The notes under the pieces: generated by a model
Told to the model about the DNA's origin: nothing
The model's input: only the letters and a program-made list of their open reading frames with translations
Database searches by the model: none
Made by a program: the position numbers and the translations under genes
Origin: Sporolactobacillus vineae DSM 21990 = SL153
GTDB lineage: Bacteria > Bacillota > Bacilli > Bacillales > Sporolactobacillaceae
Direction: 5' to 3'
Length of the DNA stretch: 64,000 nucleotides
NCBI RefSeq assembly: GCF_000377985.1
Contig: NZ_KB899042.1
Span: forward strand, 310,001-374,000
In this document: positions 56,201-64,000 of the stretch, one piece after another
How positions within the stretch are numbered: the first letter of the stretch is position 1
Layout: the number at the start of each line of letters is the position of its first letter

Positions 56201-57829
56201 ATGTTTCAGCGGATCAAGCAGATTGACCTGCGGACCGATCCAGGAGATGGTCGACATGACCCAGGCTTCACGAACCGCGTCAATCGGCGGGTTCGTGACC
56301 TGAGAAAACCATTGTTTGAAATAGTCAAAGAGCAGCTGCTGTTTCTTTGAAAGCACAGCCAGCGGCGTGTCGTTGCCCATCGCACCGGTTGATTCTTTCC
56401 CGGTTTCCGCCATCGGCAGGATACCCTTAATCAGATCTTCGTACGTATAGCTGTGCATTTTCTGCTGATAAAGCCGGAGAGCGCCCTGTACTTTTTCAGG
56501 TTCGGCCGGTGCCTCTTTAATCCGGATCACCGTATCATCAAGAATGCGGCGGTAGTCCTCTTCGGCGGAAATCTGTTTTTTAAGTTCATCGCTGGGTATG
56601 ATCCGGCCTTTTTCCGTATCAATCAGCAGCAACTGGCCGGGTTTGAGATGACATCGCTCGCGAATATCGGAAGCTTCCAGGTCGGCGACACCGACTTCAG
56701 AAGAGAAAACAACTTTGTCATCATTCGTTATATAGTAACGTGCCGGACGGAGACCGTTGCGGTCGAGAATGGCACCGATCTGTTTGCCGTTACAGAAGCC
56801 CAGCGCCATAGGGCCGTCCCACGGTTCCATCATCCGGCTGTGAAATTCGTAGAAATCGTGGAGATCATCCGGCAATTCGGACTGTTTCTCCCATGGTTCA
56901 GGAACCATCATCATAATGGCATGCGGCAGCGAATAGCCATGATAGGTGAGAAACTCAAGCACATTATCGAAAATGGCCGAGTCGCTGCCGTCAGGATCGA
57001 TAATCTGCGGCAATCGGCCGCCGGCGAGACGTTTTGCCTTTGCATTAAACCAGCTCATATTGCCGCGTATGGTATTGATTTCGCCATTGTGCACGATCAT
57101 TCGGTTCGGATGTGCCCGCCGCCAGCTGGGAAATGTATTTGTGCTGTACCGTGAGTGGACTAACGCCACGGCCGACACAAAACGCGGATCCTGCAGATCG
57201 GTATAGAAGGCCGAAACTTCTTTGGCCCGGAGCATGCCCTTGTAGACCAGCGTCTGACTGGACAGGCTGGCAACATATATTTCATCTCTCAGTTTGGCTT
57301 CAATGGCTTTTCTTAAATGAAAAAGCTCTATATCCAGCGTATGCCCCGCATCATGACTGGCTGTTCCGATAAACATCTGATACATAAACGGCGCCTTGCT
57401 GCGGGCAAGCGGTGTAATTTCATTTTCATTCACCGGGACTTCACGTTCTCCATAAAGCCGGAGGTTTCGTGATGCAATGCATGCTTTGATTTTCCCAATA
57501 GCAACAAGTCTGCTCGATCGGTCCTGCGGCAGAAAAAACATGCCGACGCCATAATGTCCGGATTCAGGAAGCGGAAAAGTGCAGACTGCCTGAAAATAGC
57601 GGTCCGGGATCTGCACGAGAATACCGGCACCGTCGCCTGTTTTTCCATCCGCCGCCTTACCGGCACGGTGGTCAAGCCTCGATAGCATTTCCAGGGCGGT
57701 TTTCACCACATCATTCGATGCCCGGCCCTTAATATCCGCATAGAGACCGATCCCGCAGGAATCATGCTCAAACTCCGGCCGATAAAGGCCTTCTGCAGCT
57801 TTGACTTTCGCCTTACTGTTCGCCATCAT
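53276..57829 (-). CDS. gltB: Glutamate synthase large subunit (GOGAT alpha)
   Basis: 1517 aa; ATG 57829 (AAGGA 10 bases upstream). Called gltA in B. subtilis. The glutaminase nucleophile Cys25 in EHDSCGIGLY follows a 24-residue propeptide. Then the central domain, the FMN-binding synthase domain (GVGTIAAGVAKGKADVILIS, GHDGGTGAAAKTSIQHAG), the [3Fe-4S] cysteines in CNLDTCPVGIATQ and the C-terminal beta-helix with repeated G-x-x-I/V-x-G. Makes two glutamates from 2-oxoglutarate and glutamine. No gltC-like regulator gene is visible nearby. Promoter at 57963-57992. Confidence 0.97.
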   Translation of the reverse strand: MMANSKAKVKAAEGLYRPEFEHDSCGIGLYADIKGRASNDVVKTALEMLSRLDHRAGKAADGKTGDGAGILVQIPDRYFQAVCTFPLPESGHYGVGMFFLPQDRSSRLVAIGKIKACIASRNLRLYGEREVPVNENEITPLARSKAPFMYQMFIGTASHDAGHTLDIELFHLRKAIEAKLRDEIYVASLSSQTLVYKGMLRAKEVSAFYTDLQDPRFVSAVALVHSRYSTNTFPSWRRAHPNRMIVHNGEINTIRGNMSWFNAKAKRLAGGRLPQIIDPDGSDSAIFDNVLEFLTYHGYSLPHAIMMMVPEPWEKQSELPDDLHDFYEFHSRMMEPWDGPMALGFCNGKQIGAILDRNGLRPARYYITNDDKVVFSSEVGVADLEASDIRERCHLKPGQLLLIDTEKGRIIPSDELKKQISAEEDYRRILDDTVIRIKEAPAEPEKVQGALRLYQQKMHSYTYEDLIKGILPMAETGKESTGAMGNDTPLAVLSKKQQLLFDYFKQWFSQVTNPPIDAVREAWVMSTISWIGPQVNLLDPLKHVTKQIRLSQPVLDRATFRAIQHQGIKTVVVKTLFPADQGRNGLSVALDQLILKTDQLIHNGASIIILSDRDANEQEVPMPSLLAISAVHHHLVESGTRTQVSLIVDSGEPRDSHQVAMLFGYGAGAVHPYLALQSVSELKETGHLKISEAEAEKNYINALLRGIIKIMSKVGISSIQSYRGAQTFEALGLSDKVVNKYFKGTVSQIGGIGLPEIAEESLLRHHQATKELKLGNLKTLDPGSSMQWRQGGEQHKIEPLIVHMIQQATRRNDYKLYKDYAEMVNDAPFSTIRSLLTFERDRQPIPLDEVEPVESIMKRFKTGAMSYGSISKEAHEALAIAMNRIGGKSNSGEGGEDPDRFIPESNGDWRRSAIKQVASARFGVTSYYLSEAAELQIKMAQGAKPGEGGMLPAGKVYPWIAHTRRATTGVALISPPPHHDIYSIEDLAQLIYDLKSSNPKARISVKLVAKGGVGTIAAGVAKGKADVILISGHDGGTGAAAKTSIQHAGLPWELGLAEAHQTLMKNGLRDRVRLETDGKLMTGRDVLIAACLGAEEFGFATVPLIVLGCVMMRQCNLDTCPVGIATQNPELRKHFSGSPDYIVHLMRFIAQDIREQLANLGYHKLEDVVGEAHLLRIKKNVHSHWKAKYLDLSDLLYQAESDVSKRHFARAQDHHLERRFDERNLISQCLETIGSKKPITLSYKLKNSDRTVGTTLGYVISKSTAGRGLPEDTINLSFTGSAGQSFASFIPKGVTMFLTGDANDYVGKGLSGGKVVIKSTEVVGVPMDSQAMIGNVAFFGATSGEAYIRGTAGGRFCVRNSGANAVVEGVGENGCEYMTGGKVVILGAIGRNFAAGMSGGTAYILPDGKADPVLAHINRELVNIEQLTGKTEQADVYTLLSRHLDLTGSPKAKKALDNWQDTARRMIKIIPRDYEAILRQISSYESEGFSEEKATEAAFYLKKAGKLTARTTDYQPV

Positions 57830-57962
57830 TAAAATGTCATCCTTCCCTCTGTCCTGTCTGTTCTTCTCTCAGTCCCGCGTCATCGATTGTCTCATCATTG
57901 CCACTTTTCAGAAAACATTTTCTATGTTTGTATTCCTGTTGTCCGAAAAGTATGGTAATTAT

Positions 57963-57992
57963 ATTTTACACTTTTTGCCCCTCTTTTTTCAA
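57963..57992 (-). promoter_or_regulatory. Probable gltB promoter
   Basis: -35 TTGAAA (57992-57987), 18-base spacer, -10 TAAAAT (57968-57963); a further TATAAT at 57963-57958 overlaps it. No inverted repeat like a GltC box was found. Confidence 0.6.
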
Positions 57993-58009
57993 TAATTAGA
58001 CCTAAAAAC

Positions 58010-58041
58010 GTCCCGCGACCCCTGATTTGAGGTCCCGGGAC
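58010..58041 (-). terminator. Terminator of lipA
   Basis: GTCCCGCGACC (58010-58020) pairs with GGTCCCGGGAC (58031-58041), one mismatch, A5 upstream on the plus strand. Confidence 0.82.
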
Positions 58042-58073
58042 ATTCTGTTTTCGACAGGTTGCGCCATTGAATT

Positions 58074-58997
58074 TCAGTTTTCAGCTTTCATTTCTTCGGT
58101 GATCAGCCGGTCATGTCTCCGGCGTGACTCCGCACCGACCTGTTCATCCGCATGATAAGAGGAACGGGCAAGTGGACCGGCTTCGCAAAATTTAAAGCCT
58201 TTTTTCAGGGCAATCTTGCGAAGTTCATTAAATTCTTCCGGTGTATAGTAGCGAACCACATCAAGATGCTTCCGGGTCGGCTGAAGATACTGCCCGATCA
58301 CCATGATGTCGACATGGTTTTCCAGCAGGTCGTCCATCGTCTGAAGAATTTCCTCTTTCGTTTCACCGAGCCCGACCATGATGCTCGATTTCACGGGTGT
58401 ATCAGGACTGATTTCTTTGACTCTTCTGAGTACCGACAGAGAGCGGTCATAAGTGGCAATCGCGCGAACCCTCCTGGTTAGCCTCCGGACCGTTTCGATA
58501 TTGTGGTCGAATATATCCGGTTTGGCATCCATCAGCGTCTTGATACTGTCGTCGTCCCCTTTCATATCCGAAGGGAGTACTTCGATCGTGCAATAAGGCA
58601 CTTTTCTGCGGATCGCCCGGATGGTTTCCGCAAACACGCCGGCACCGCCGTCATTCAGATCGTCTCTGGCAACCGCTGTGACGACGACATGGCGCAGCCC
58701 CATTTTTTTCACTGAATCCGCCACACGCTCCGGTTCCCTTAGATCCAGTTCCGTCGGGCGGCCGGTTTTCACTGCGCAAAATCTGCAGCCGCGTGTGCAA
58801 ATATCGCCGAGAATCATAAATGTCGCGGTTCGTCGGGCGGCCCAGCATTCATGAATGTTCGGGCATCTGGCTTCTTCGCAGACCGTGTGCAGCCGTTCTT
58901 CGCGAATCAGTGTCTTAATCTCGCGGTAATCCTGGTTAGTATCCAGCCTGATTTTCAGCCATTCGGGTTTTCTTAGATATTTGCCATGTCTCTCCAT
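58074..58997 (-). CDS. lipA: Lipoyl synthase
   Basis: 307 aa; ATG 58997 follows GAGGAGGC. Radical SAM enzyme with two [4Fe-4S] clusters: the auxiliary one bound by Cys40, Cys45 and Cys51 ([12 protein letters not shown]) and the radical one by Cys67, Cys71 and Cys74 (CTRGCRFC). The C-terminal RSSYHAD supplies the serine ligand of the auxiliary cluster. Inserts two sulfurs at C6 and C8 of octanoyl-GcvH. Starts 30 bases after the end of lipM on the same strand. Confidence 0.97.
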   Translation of the reverse strand: MERHGKYLRKPEWLKIRLDTNQDYREIKTLIREERLHTVCEEARCPNIHECWAARRTATFMILGDICTRGCRFCAVKTGRPTELDLREPERVADSVKKMGLRHVVVTAVARDDLNDGGAGVFAETIRAIRRKVPYCTIEVLPSDMKGDDDSIKTLMDAKPDIFDHNIETVRRLTRRVRAIATYDRSLSVLRRVKEISPDTPVKSSIMVGLGETKEEILQTMDDLLENHVDIMVIGQYLQPTRKHLDVVRYYTPEEFNELRKIALKKGFKFCEAGPLARSSYHADEQVGAESRRRHDRLITEEMKAEN

Positions 58998-59027
58998 TGC
59001 CTGTGCCTCCTCAGCCGTTTTGGAACT

Positions 59028-59849
59028 TCAACGTGAAAAATTCCAGGATTCTGATTCATATTTTGACCGGGCCAGCGCGTTCACCGACCGGTCTTCATCC
59101 ACGGTCAGTTCTGATTTTTTCAGTTCGATACCAAGCCCTTTCTCAAATCCATGATAAAAGGCTTTTCCAACTTCCTCAAGCGTCAGTTTTCGACCGGTCA
59201 GTTCCTCAAGTGTAACTGCTTTGCCGCCAAAAGCCTGCTGTGCCCTGTCCCGGACCCTTGCCGACGGATAAGAAAAGCAGTCGAATAATTTTCCGTCATC
59301 AACAGATAACGGGATCGATCCGTGCTGCAGGATCATTCCCTTTCGCCGGGTCTGGGAACTTCCCGCAGCTTTACGGCCCTCAACGACCAGTTCATACCAT
59401 GAGGCTTCTTCAAAACATACAGGCGAATGAGATTTTTGACTCTTACGCTCCGGTATCGCCAGTTCCGCATGCAGATGCAGCGCCCTGAACCCTTCAAGCA
59501 GTCCTGCCGACAGCACGCGGTAAGCACCGACTACGGATGTCGGCATGTCGGGGTAGTCTTCCGGAAGAATAACACTGTAGGTCAGTTCATGATCATGAAG
59601 TACAGCGAGTCCTCCGGTCAGCCTCCGGACCAGACGGACCCCACGCTTTTTCAGCCCCTCACGGCTGATCCGGCCGCGGGTTTTCTGGAAATAGCCGATG
59701 GACAGTCCAGGAGGATCCCACTGATAAAAGCGCAGGATCGGCCGCCTGCTGCCGGAAGCTTCCCGGTCAAGGAGATACTCGTCCAGCGCCATATTATAGG
59801 ACGGCGTGTGACAACCGGAATCAATGAAAAGCCAGGTCCTTTGACGCAT
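59028..59849 (-). CDS. lipM: Octanoyltransferase LipM
   Basis: 273 aa from ATG 59849 (GGGGGGC 8 bases upstream); a frame extending to 59882 is less likely. Moves octanoyl from acyl carrier protein to Lys64 of GcvH. Catalytic Cys145 in HSPVCFEEASWYELV and Lys160 in EGRKAAGSSQTRRK mark LipM rather than LplA or LipL. RRLTGGLAVLHD is the substrate loop (LplA has RRxSGGGAVYHD). In B. subtilis lipM is in a different place from lipA; here the two form a pair. Confidence 0.93.
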   Translation of the reverse strand: MRQRTWLFIDSGCHTPSYNMALDEYLLDREASGSRRPILRFYQWDPPGLSIGYFQKTRGRISREGLKKRGVRLVRRLTGGLAVLHDHELTYSVILPEDYPDMPTSVVGAYRVLSAGLLEGFRALHLHAELAIPERKSQKSHSPVCFEEASWYELVVEGRKAAGSSQTRRKGMILQHGSIPLSVDDGKLFDCFSYPSARVRDRAQQAFGGKAVTLEELTGRKLTLEEVGKAFYHGFEKGLGIELKKSELTVDEDRSVNALARSKYESESWNFSR

Positions 59850-60140
59850 AATGTTTTGCCCCCCTGCTGTCTTTCGAAACAATGCGGTCGCGGACGGCTG
59901 TTTTGTTTCTGTGAATCTGTAACTTCAGCTTTTATCATATCAGGAAAACGATTACAGTGTAAGGGTTGAGAGGGGAAATAGTCCGATTAATTTTCCCTCA
60001 GCCGGTCTCAGAACAGACTTCCGTCTCTGCAAGGATTGATACCATTGTAACCGGCGGTATGCTACAATTAAAGGATGGCGTTTTGGCGCAGTCATTCCGT
60101 TTTTCTGCGTCATGAACGAAGCAAAAAAGGATTGTCCAGC

Positions 60141-63100
60141 GTGAAGGGAAGCGTCTCATTAATGGTGCGTTATCTGCAAATTACATTTTTACCGCACATG
60201 GAAAACGGATGGAACTTCTTCATCTGGCTGACGGATGAAGCCGGGTCAGCACTTCCCTTCCCGGACAGCAGCAACAAACCGCAGGAGCGTCCGGCCGGTG
60301 AAGCCGATGATTCAGTTTTGCCAGTAGGTGTAAAATTGACCGGCGAGTCGAACGATCTTTTCGTATCCGGCCGGCTCATGACCATGCAAAGTGTCTTTCA
60401 TCTGATTCAGGAACAGAACGGCGAATGCGGTGAGAGCGATATCCGTCCCGGACGGACTTTTCAGTGGCTCAAACGGATCGCATCTGCACTTGAAGTACTG
60501 CTGGAGGGCGGACATTTCTATCCCTATTTTTATCATCTTGACGATCATCATCATGATGTCCTTTATTTCTGCCAGTGGATGCCCGAAGCGCATTTTCTTA
60601 TAGAAAGCGGCTTGTTTGCCGGATGGCTGAATTCACTGCCGCACCTGGCATTTACATTAGATGCGCTGCAGGACGAAAAGACAAGCCAATGGCTCTATCT
60701 GCTGATCATCTTCTGGACCGGTGAACTGGTCCGCGGCGGAGCTCCGGCGGTTCCCGATACTATTTTGGAAAAAAATCTTTCATTTTCAAAGGAAGAAACT
60801 GAGGCCGTATTGCGTGAACGGCTGCCGTTTGCGTATTACGGATCACCCTGGCTGATCGTAAGCGACCCGGAATCTGTGAAAAAAGCCAACGCGCTGGAAA
60901 CAGAACTGACGGCATGGGTACACCCTGCCGCCGGCGGCAAGTACCCCGCCTGGACCAGAGCGCTGCTGGACGACCGGCGGGCATGGCTCACCGATCATTT
61001 CTCCCCGGATCGTGTTCAGGTGCTCCTGAACCCATCCGACGAAGATGATCCTTTTTCAGAGGACGCCGTCTGGGAGTGTGAAACAGTCGTCGCCGGCGAG
61101 CAGAACAGGACAAAGCAGAAGCGGCCGCTGCACGATTTTATTGTCCGGTCGCCGATTGAAAGCCGGATCTGGCTGGATAAAAAGATCCATCAGCTAAACG
61201 GTTCGGTCCCGGATCTCATTTTGGATCTGCTGGATCAGAAACCGCAGCGGCTGCTGTCCACCGACCAATTTTCACAATTGCTTGCCAGTCGTGAGCCATT
61301 GGCGTCCGCCGGAATTGACCTTGTTTTCGCCAACGACCTGAAAATTGATGAGGAAGCGTCGCCGGTATCGGTCAGTCTCGAGCTGGAACCCGACAAACCC
61401 GACGGAAAGTCTCTGTTCACACTGAACGCCCTGATTCACTATAACTGGCGGATCTCGGTCGGAGAAATCAACCTTACCGCGGAGGAATTTCGACAACTCG
61501 TCCAAAAAAATCAGTCATTCATCCGGCGCGGCAACCGGTGGATTCACCTGCCGATCAGCCAGATGGTCCGGGCTTATACGGAAATGGACGATACACTGCA
61601 CCTTTTCCATGGGAAAGCGGATGTCGCCGGTGCTCTTCGCCTGGATACCCTCAACCGTAGAAAAAGAGATCCCCGGATTCGCATTCAGTTAACGCCGGAT
61701 CTGGAGAATTATATAAATCGAATCATCCGTAAGCCGGCAAAATCGATCGCCGTCCCGGCTGAATTTATCGGAAAACTGCGCCCCTATCAAAAGAAGGGAT
61801 TCACCTGGCTGGTCAATCTTCGTCGTCAGCGTGTCGGCGGCTGTCTCGCCGACGATATGGGGCTGGGGAAAACGGTCCAGGCCATCGCTTATCTGGACTA
61901 TTGCCGGAATCTGCCCCTTGCAGGGATGCCGAAAGGCGGCATCGTCGGGCCGGCACTGGTCATTTGTCCGACCTCACTTGTCGCCAACTGGAAACATGAA
62001 TGCGGCACCTTCTCACCGGAACTCAGGCTGTATATTCATCACGGATCTTCCCGGCTCCGCGGAGAAGAACTGATTCACCGGCTCGGCGAATGTGACGTCA
62101 TGATCACCAGCTACGCCCTGTATACCAAAGAGTCTGAATTTCTGAATCCGGTGTACTGGAAAAGTGTCATTCTTGACGAAGCGCAGGCCATCAAGAATCC
62201 GCGGGCTCAGAAGACCCGGGCACTGAGAAAAATCCATTGTGCCCATCGGCTCGTCCTGACCGGCACACCCATTGAGAACCACCTGGAAGAACTATGGTCG
62301 ATCATGGATTTCCTGAATCCCGGCTATCTTGGGTCACTCGATCACTTCCGCCGGCAGTATGTCCGTCCGGTTGAAAAAAAAGACAATCGGGTGAAAATGA
62401 ACGAGCTGACACGGATGATCCAGCCGTTTCTCCTGCGCAGAGAAAAAACGGATAAGCGGATCATCCGCGATCTGCCGGACAAGTTTGAAGCAAAGAAATC
62501 CTGTTTCCTGAGTAAAGATCAGGCATCGCTCTACCAGAACGTGGTCGACCGGCTCGCACGCAGCGTGACTGCCTCTTCGGGAATACGGAGAAAAGGGCTG
62601 ATTCTCTCGGCGCTGACAAAATTGAAACAGATCTGCGACCATCCCGCATTGCTTGCCGGTGAAGCGGGTGAAGATAAAAAATCCGGAAAGCTGGAGCTGT
62701 TTTTCAGTTTGCTTGATCCGCTCTTCAAACATCAGGAAAAAGTGCTCGTGTTTACACAATATGTCAAAATGGGCAAGCTCCTGATGCGCGAGACACGGAA
62801 GCGTTATCCGGATGCAGATGTTTTCTTTCTTTACGGCGGGCTGAACGCCGAACAGCGGTCCGCACTGATTCAGCGTTTTCAGTCGGAGACGCACCGGAAA
62901 ACATTGTTCATCCTGTCACTCAAAGCAGGAGGGCTGGGGATCAACCTGACGGCCGCAGGTTATGTCTTTCATTATGATCGCTGGTGGAATCCGGCTGTCG
63001 AAGAACAGGCCACCGACCGGGCTTACCGGATCGGGCAGGAACGAAATGTCCACGTCTACAAACTGATTTGTGAGGGAACTCTGGAGGAACGGATCGATCT

Positions 63101-63221
63101 TTTGATTGACCGGAAAAAGAATCTGCAGCGGCAGATTCTCGGCAGCGGTGATGCCTGGCTGACCGAATTGAGTGATTCGGAACTCTTTAACCTGATAAAA
63201 CTTCGGAAGGGAGTCGTCTGA
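60141..63221 (+). CDS. ywqA: SNF2-family helicase (YwqA-like)
   Basis: 1026 aa from GTG 60141 (AAAAAGGA upstream); ATG 60162 is an alternative and the frame opens at 60075. The N-terminal 500 residues are weakly conserved; the C-terminal half is a Swi2/Snf2 ATPase: DDMGLGKTVQAIAY (motif I), ILDEAQAIKN (II, DEAQ), LTGTPIENHLEELW (III), SLKAGGLGINLT (V) and YDRWWNPAVEEQATDRAYRIGQ parts (VI). Likely remodels protein-DNA complexes during transcription or repair. Immediately followed by a SWIM-domain gene (one base gap), the same order as ywqA-ywqB in B. subtilis. Confidence 0.9.
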   Translation: MKGSVSLMVRYLQITFLPHMENGWNFFIWLTDEAGSALPFPDSSNKPQERPAGEADDSVLPVGVKLTGESNDLFVSGRLMTMQSVFHLIQEQNGECGESDIRPGRTFQWLKRIASALEVLLEGGHFYPYFYHLDDHHHDVLYFCQWMPEAHFLIESGLFAGWLNSLPHLAFTLDALQDEKTSQWLYLLIIFWTGELVRGGAPAVPDTILEKNLSFSKEETEAVLRERLPFAYYGSPWLIVSDPESVKKANALETELTAWVHPAAGGKYPAWTRALLDDRRAWLTDHFSPDRVQVLLNPSDEDDPFSEDAVWECETVVAGEQNRTKQKRPLHDFIVRSPIESRIWLDKKIHQLNGSVPDLILDLLDQKPQRLLSTDQFSQLLASREPLASAGIDLVFANDLKIDEEASPVSVSLELEPDKPDGKSLFTLNALIHYNWRISVGEINLTAEEFRQLVQKNQSFIRRGNRWIHLPISQMVRAYTEMDDTLHLFHGKADVAGALRLDTLNRRKRDPRIRIQLTPDLENYINRIIRKPAKSIAVPAEFIGKLRPYQKKGFTWLVNLRRQRVGGCLADDMGLGKTVQAIAYLDYCRNLPLAGMPKGGIVGPALVICPTSLVANWKHECGTFSPELRLYIHHGSSRLRGEELIHRLGECDVMITSYALYTKESEFLNPVYWKSVILDEAQAIKNPRAQKTRALRKIHCAHRLVLTGTPIENHLEELWSIMDFLNPGYLGSLDHFRRQYVRPVEKKDNRVKMNELTRMIQPFLLRREKTDKRIIRDLPDKFEAKKSCFLSKDQASLYQNVVDRLARSVTASSGIRRKGLILSALTKLKQICDHPALLAGEAGEDKKSGKLELFFSLLDPLFKHQEKVLVFTQYVKMGKLLMRETRKRYPDADVFFLYGGLNAEQRSALIQRFQSETHRKTLFILSLKAGGLGINLTAAGYVFHYDRWWNPAVEEQATDRAYRIGQERNVHVYKLICEGTLEERIDLLIDRKKNLQRQILGSGDAWLTELSDSELFNLIKLRKGVV

Positions 63222-63222
63222 G

Positions 63223-63807
63223 ATGGCACCAATCCGTATCCGTCATCCTGAACTGAGCGACTGGCTGATCCGGTTTTCTCAGTCAGTGAGCCGGCCGACC
63301 TTTGAACGCGCCGTATTTTTATGTCGCAACAATCGTGTCTGGGATTACCACTTCTCCGCTGCAGCGGTTCATGCCAGCGTCGAAGACATGCAGAATATCT
63401 TTTTCGATGCTGAGGTGAGCTGGCGTGCTGCCGGCGATCCGGCCAACGCCGCACTGCACCTTCCTGATCCGTCAGCCGACCTTAACTGCTCCTGCAGCTG
63501 CGGGGGAAGAATGCCCTGCGCCCATGTCTGCGCGGTCGTCATCTATCGGATTCTCGAACTGGATAACAAATGGCACACGGACCGGAAGACTCAGCCGGCC
63601 GCCGTTCCCGATCAGGATGATGTGCTGTTCGGGATCTTACTCGACAAGCTCCGCCAGATGGCCGGCAATGCTCCGCCGGCGGTTGCGCGTTTTAATCCGG
63701 CCGCGCTGAATACCCGCCCGGATCTGCAGCAGAAAGCGGCCGCTCATGCCGAACGGGTGATCCGTGCCGTGCACGCTGCAGATAAAAATCAAAACAATAA
63801 ACACTAA
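63223..63807 (+). CDS. ywqB: SWIM zinc-finger protein (YwqB-like)
   Basis: 194 aa; ATG 63223 follows AAGGGAG and lies one base after the helicase stop. The SWIM motif is Cys91-x-Cys93-x5-Cys99-x-His101 (NCSCSCGGRMPCAHV), a small zinc finger found with Snf2 proteins, probably binding DNA or protein. In many bacteria the SWIM domain is fused to the helicase; here it is separate but coupled. The remaining sequence has no recognisable domain. Confidence 0.88.
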   Translation: MAPIRIRHPELSDWLIRFSQSVSRPTFERAVFLCRNNRVWDYHFSAAAVHASVEDMQNIFFDAEVSWRAAGDPANAALHLPDPSADLNCSCSCGGRMPCAHVCAVVIYRILELDNKWHTDRKTQPAAVPDQDDVLFGILLDKLRQMAGNAPPAVARFNPAALNTRPDLQQKAAAHAERVIRAVHAADKNQNNKH

Positions 63808-63808
63808 C

Positions 63809-63835
63809 CCGGCTCTTCTGTCAGCCGGTTTTTTT
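63809..63835 (+). terminator. Terminator of the ywqAB operon
   Basis: CCGGCT (63809-63814) and AGCCGG (63823-63828) followed by T7. The loop is 8 bases. Confidence 0.85.
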
Positions 63836-63944
63836 GTGCGCAGCATGACGATCCCGAATCCGGCAGATGACGAAATATTTTGCTTTTCAGTGATGCGTGA
63901 ATGCATGTCGCAGAATTTTCGCCGGTTTCTGAACTTTAACAGCC

Positions 63945-63973
63945 TTGTTGTCATCCAGTGTTCGGGTTATAAT
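63945..63973 (+). promoter_or_regulatory. Promoter reading out of the window
   Basis: -35 TTGTTG (63945-63950), 17-base spacer, -10 TATAAT (63968-63973). The gene it serves begins beyond 64000. Confidence 0.7.
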
Positions 63974-64000
63974 GCTAGATACATATAGAGATACGTCATT

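Overview
The window looks like the chromosome of an endospore-forming member of the Bacillales. Evidence for this: strong AGGAGG-type ribosome binding sites, many intrinsic terminators, sporulation genes (YunB, YutH-like, CotF-family coat proteins, a LytH-like endopeptidase, a PbpF-like PBP), SigI/RsgI, an S-box riboswitch, and gene order that repeatedly matches what I remember of Bacillus subtilis. Base composition is near 50% GC by eye, well above B. subtilis. A Sporolactobacillus-like relative is possible, but that is only a guess. I see no insertion sequence, prophage, CRISPR array or rRNA operon; the only RNA gene is one tRNA-Ala(CGC).

Layout. 0-2 kb: a partial acyl-CoA thioesterase (-), a six-copy 20-bp tandem repeat, then a secreted 3D-domain cell-wall protein (+) behind a near-perfect WalR box. 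2-13 kb: ddl, an M48 protease, lplJ, PhoE-like phosphatase, a 1047-aa YhgE/Pip protein with its TetR repressor, and a class A PBP (like the pbpF-yhgD-yhgE and yhf regions of B. subtilis). 13-16.2 kb: two tandem paralogous APC permeases. 16.4-21.6 kb: tRNA-Ala, yggT, pgi, DUF378 protein, asnB and a small XRE regulator. 21.8-24 kb: NDH-2 and an unusually long stand-alone HicB-like protein. 24-33 kb: yutM(erpA)-dapF-yuzD/nifU-yutH-yutF-yutE-yutD-lytH-yunB-yunC-yunD. 33.3-44.4 kb: sufCDSUB, metNPQ behind a SAM riboswitch, sigI-rsgI and gcvH. 44.6-51.6 kb: coat proteins, a CAP protein, an SGNH hydrolase, ypjP and ppk-ppx. 51.8-57.8 kb: gltBD. 58-59.8 kb: lipA and lipM. 60-63.8 kb: ywqA-ywqB (SNF2 helicase plus SWIM protein). 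The end holds a promoter for a gene outside the window.

How the genes work together. Lipoate metabolism is well represented: LipM loads octanoyl onto GcvH, LipA inserts sulfur, LplJ salvages free lipoate, and SufCDSUB plus ErpA/NifU proteins supply the Fe-S clusters LipA and GltBD need. Cell-wall synthesis and turnover is covered by Ddl, the PBP, DapF, the 3D-domain protein and the LytH-like peptidase. Nitrogen and sulfur assimilation is covered by AsnB, GltBD and the SAM-controlled MetNPQ importer. Most of the window is ordinary core genome. I did not find a clear new multi-gene system. The most unusual items are the 20-bp repeat array, the long orphan HicB protein with a palindromic promoter, operator-like repeats at the asnB and suf promoters, the TetR operators around yhgE, the likely CTG start of rsgI, and a Ppx whose first phosphate-binding motif has decayed.
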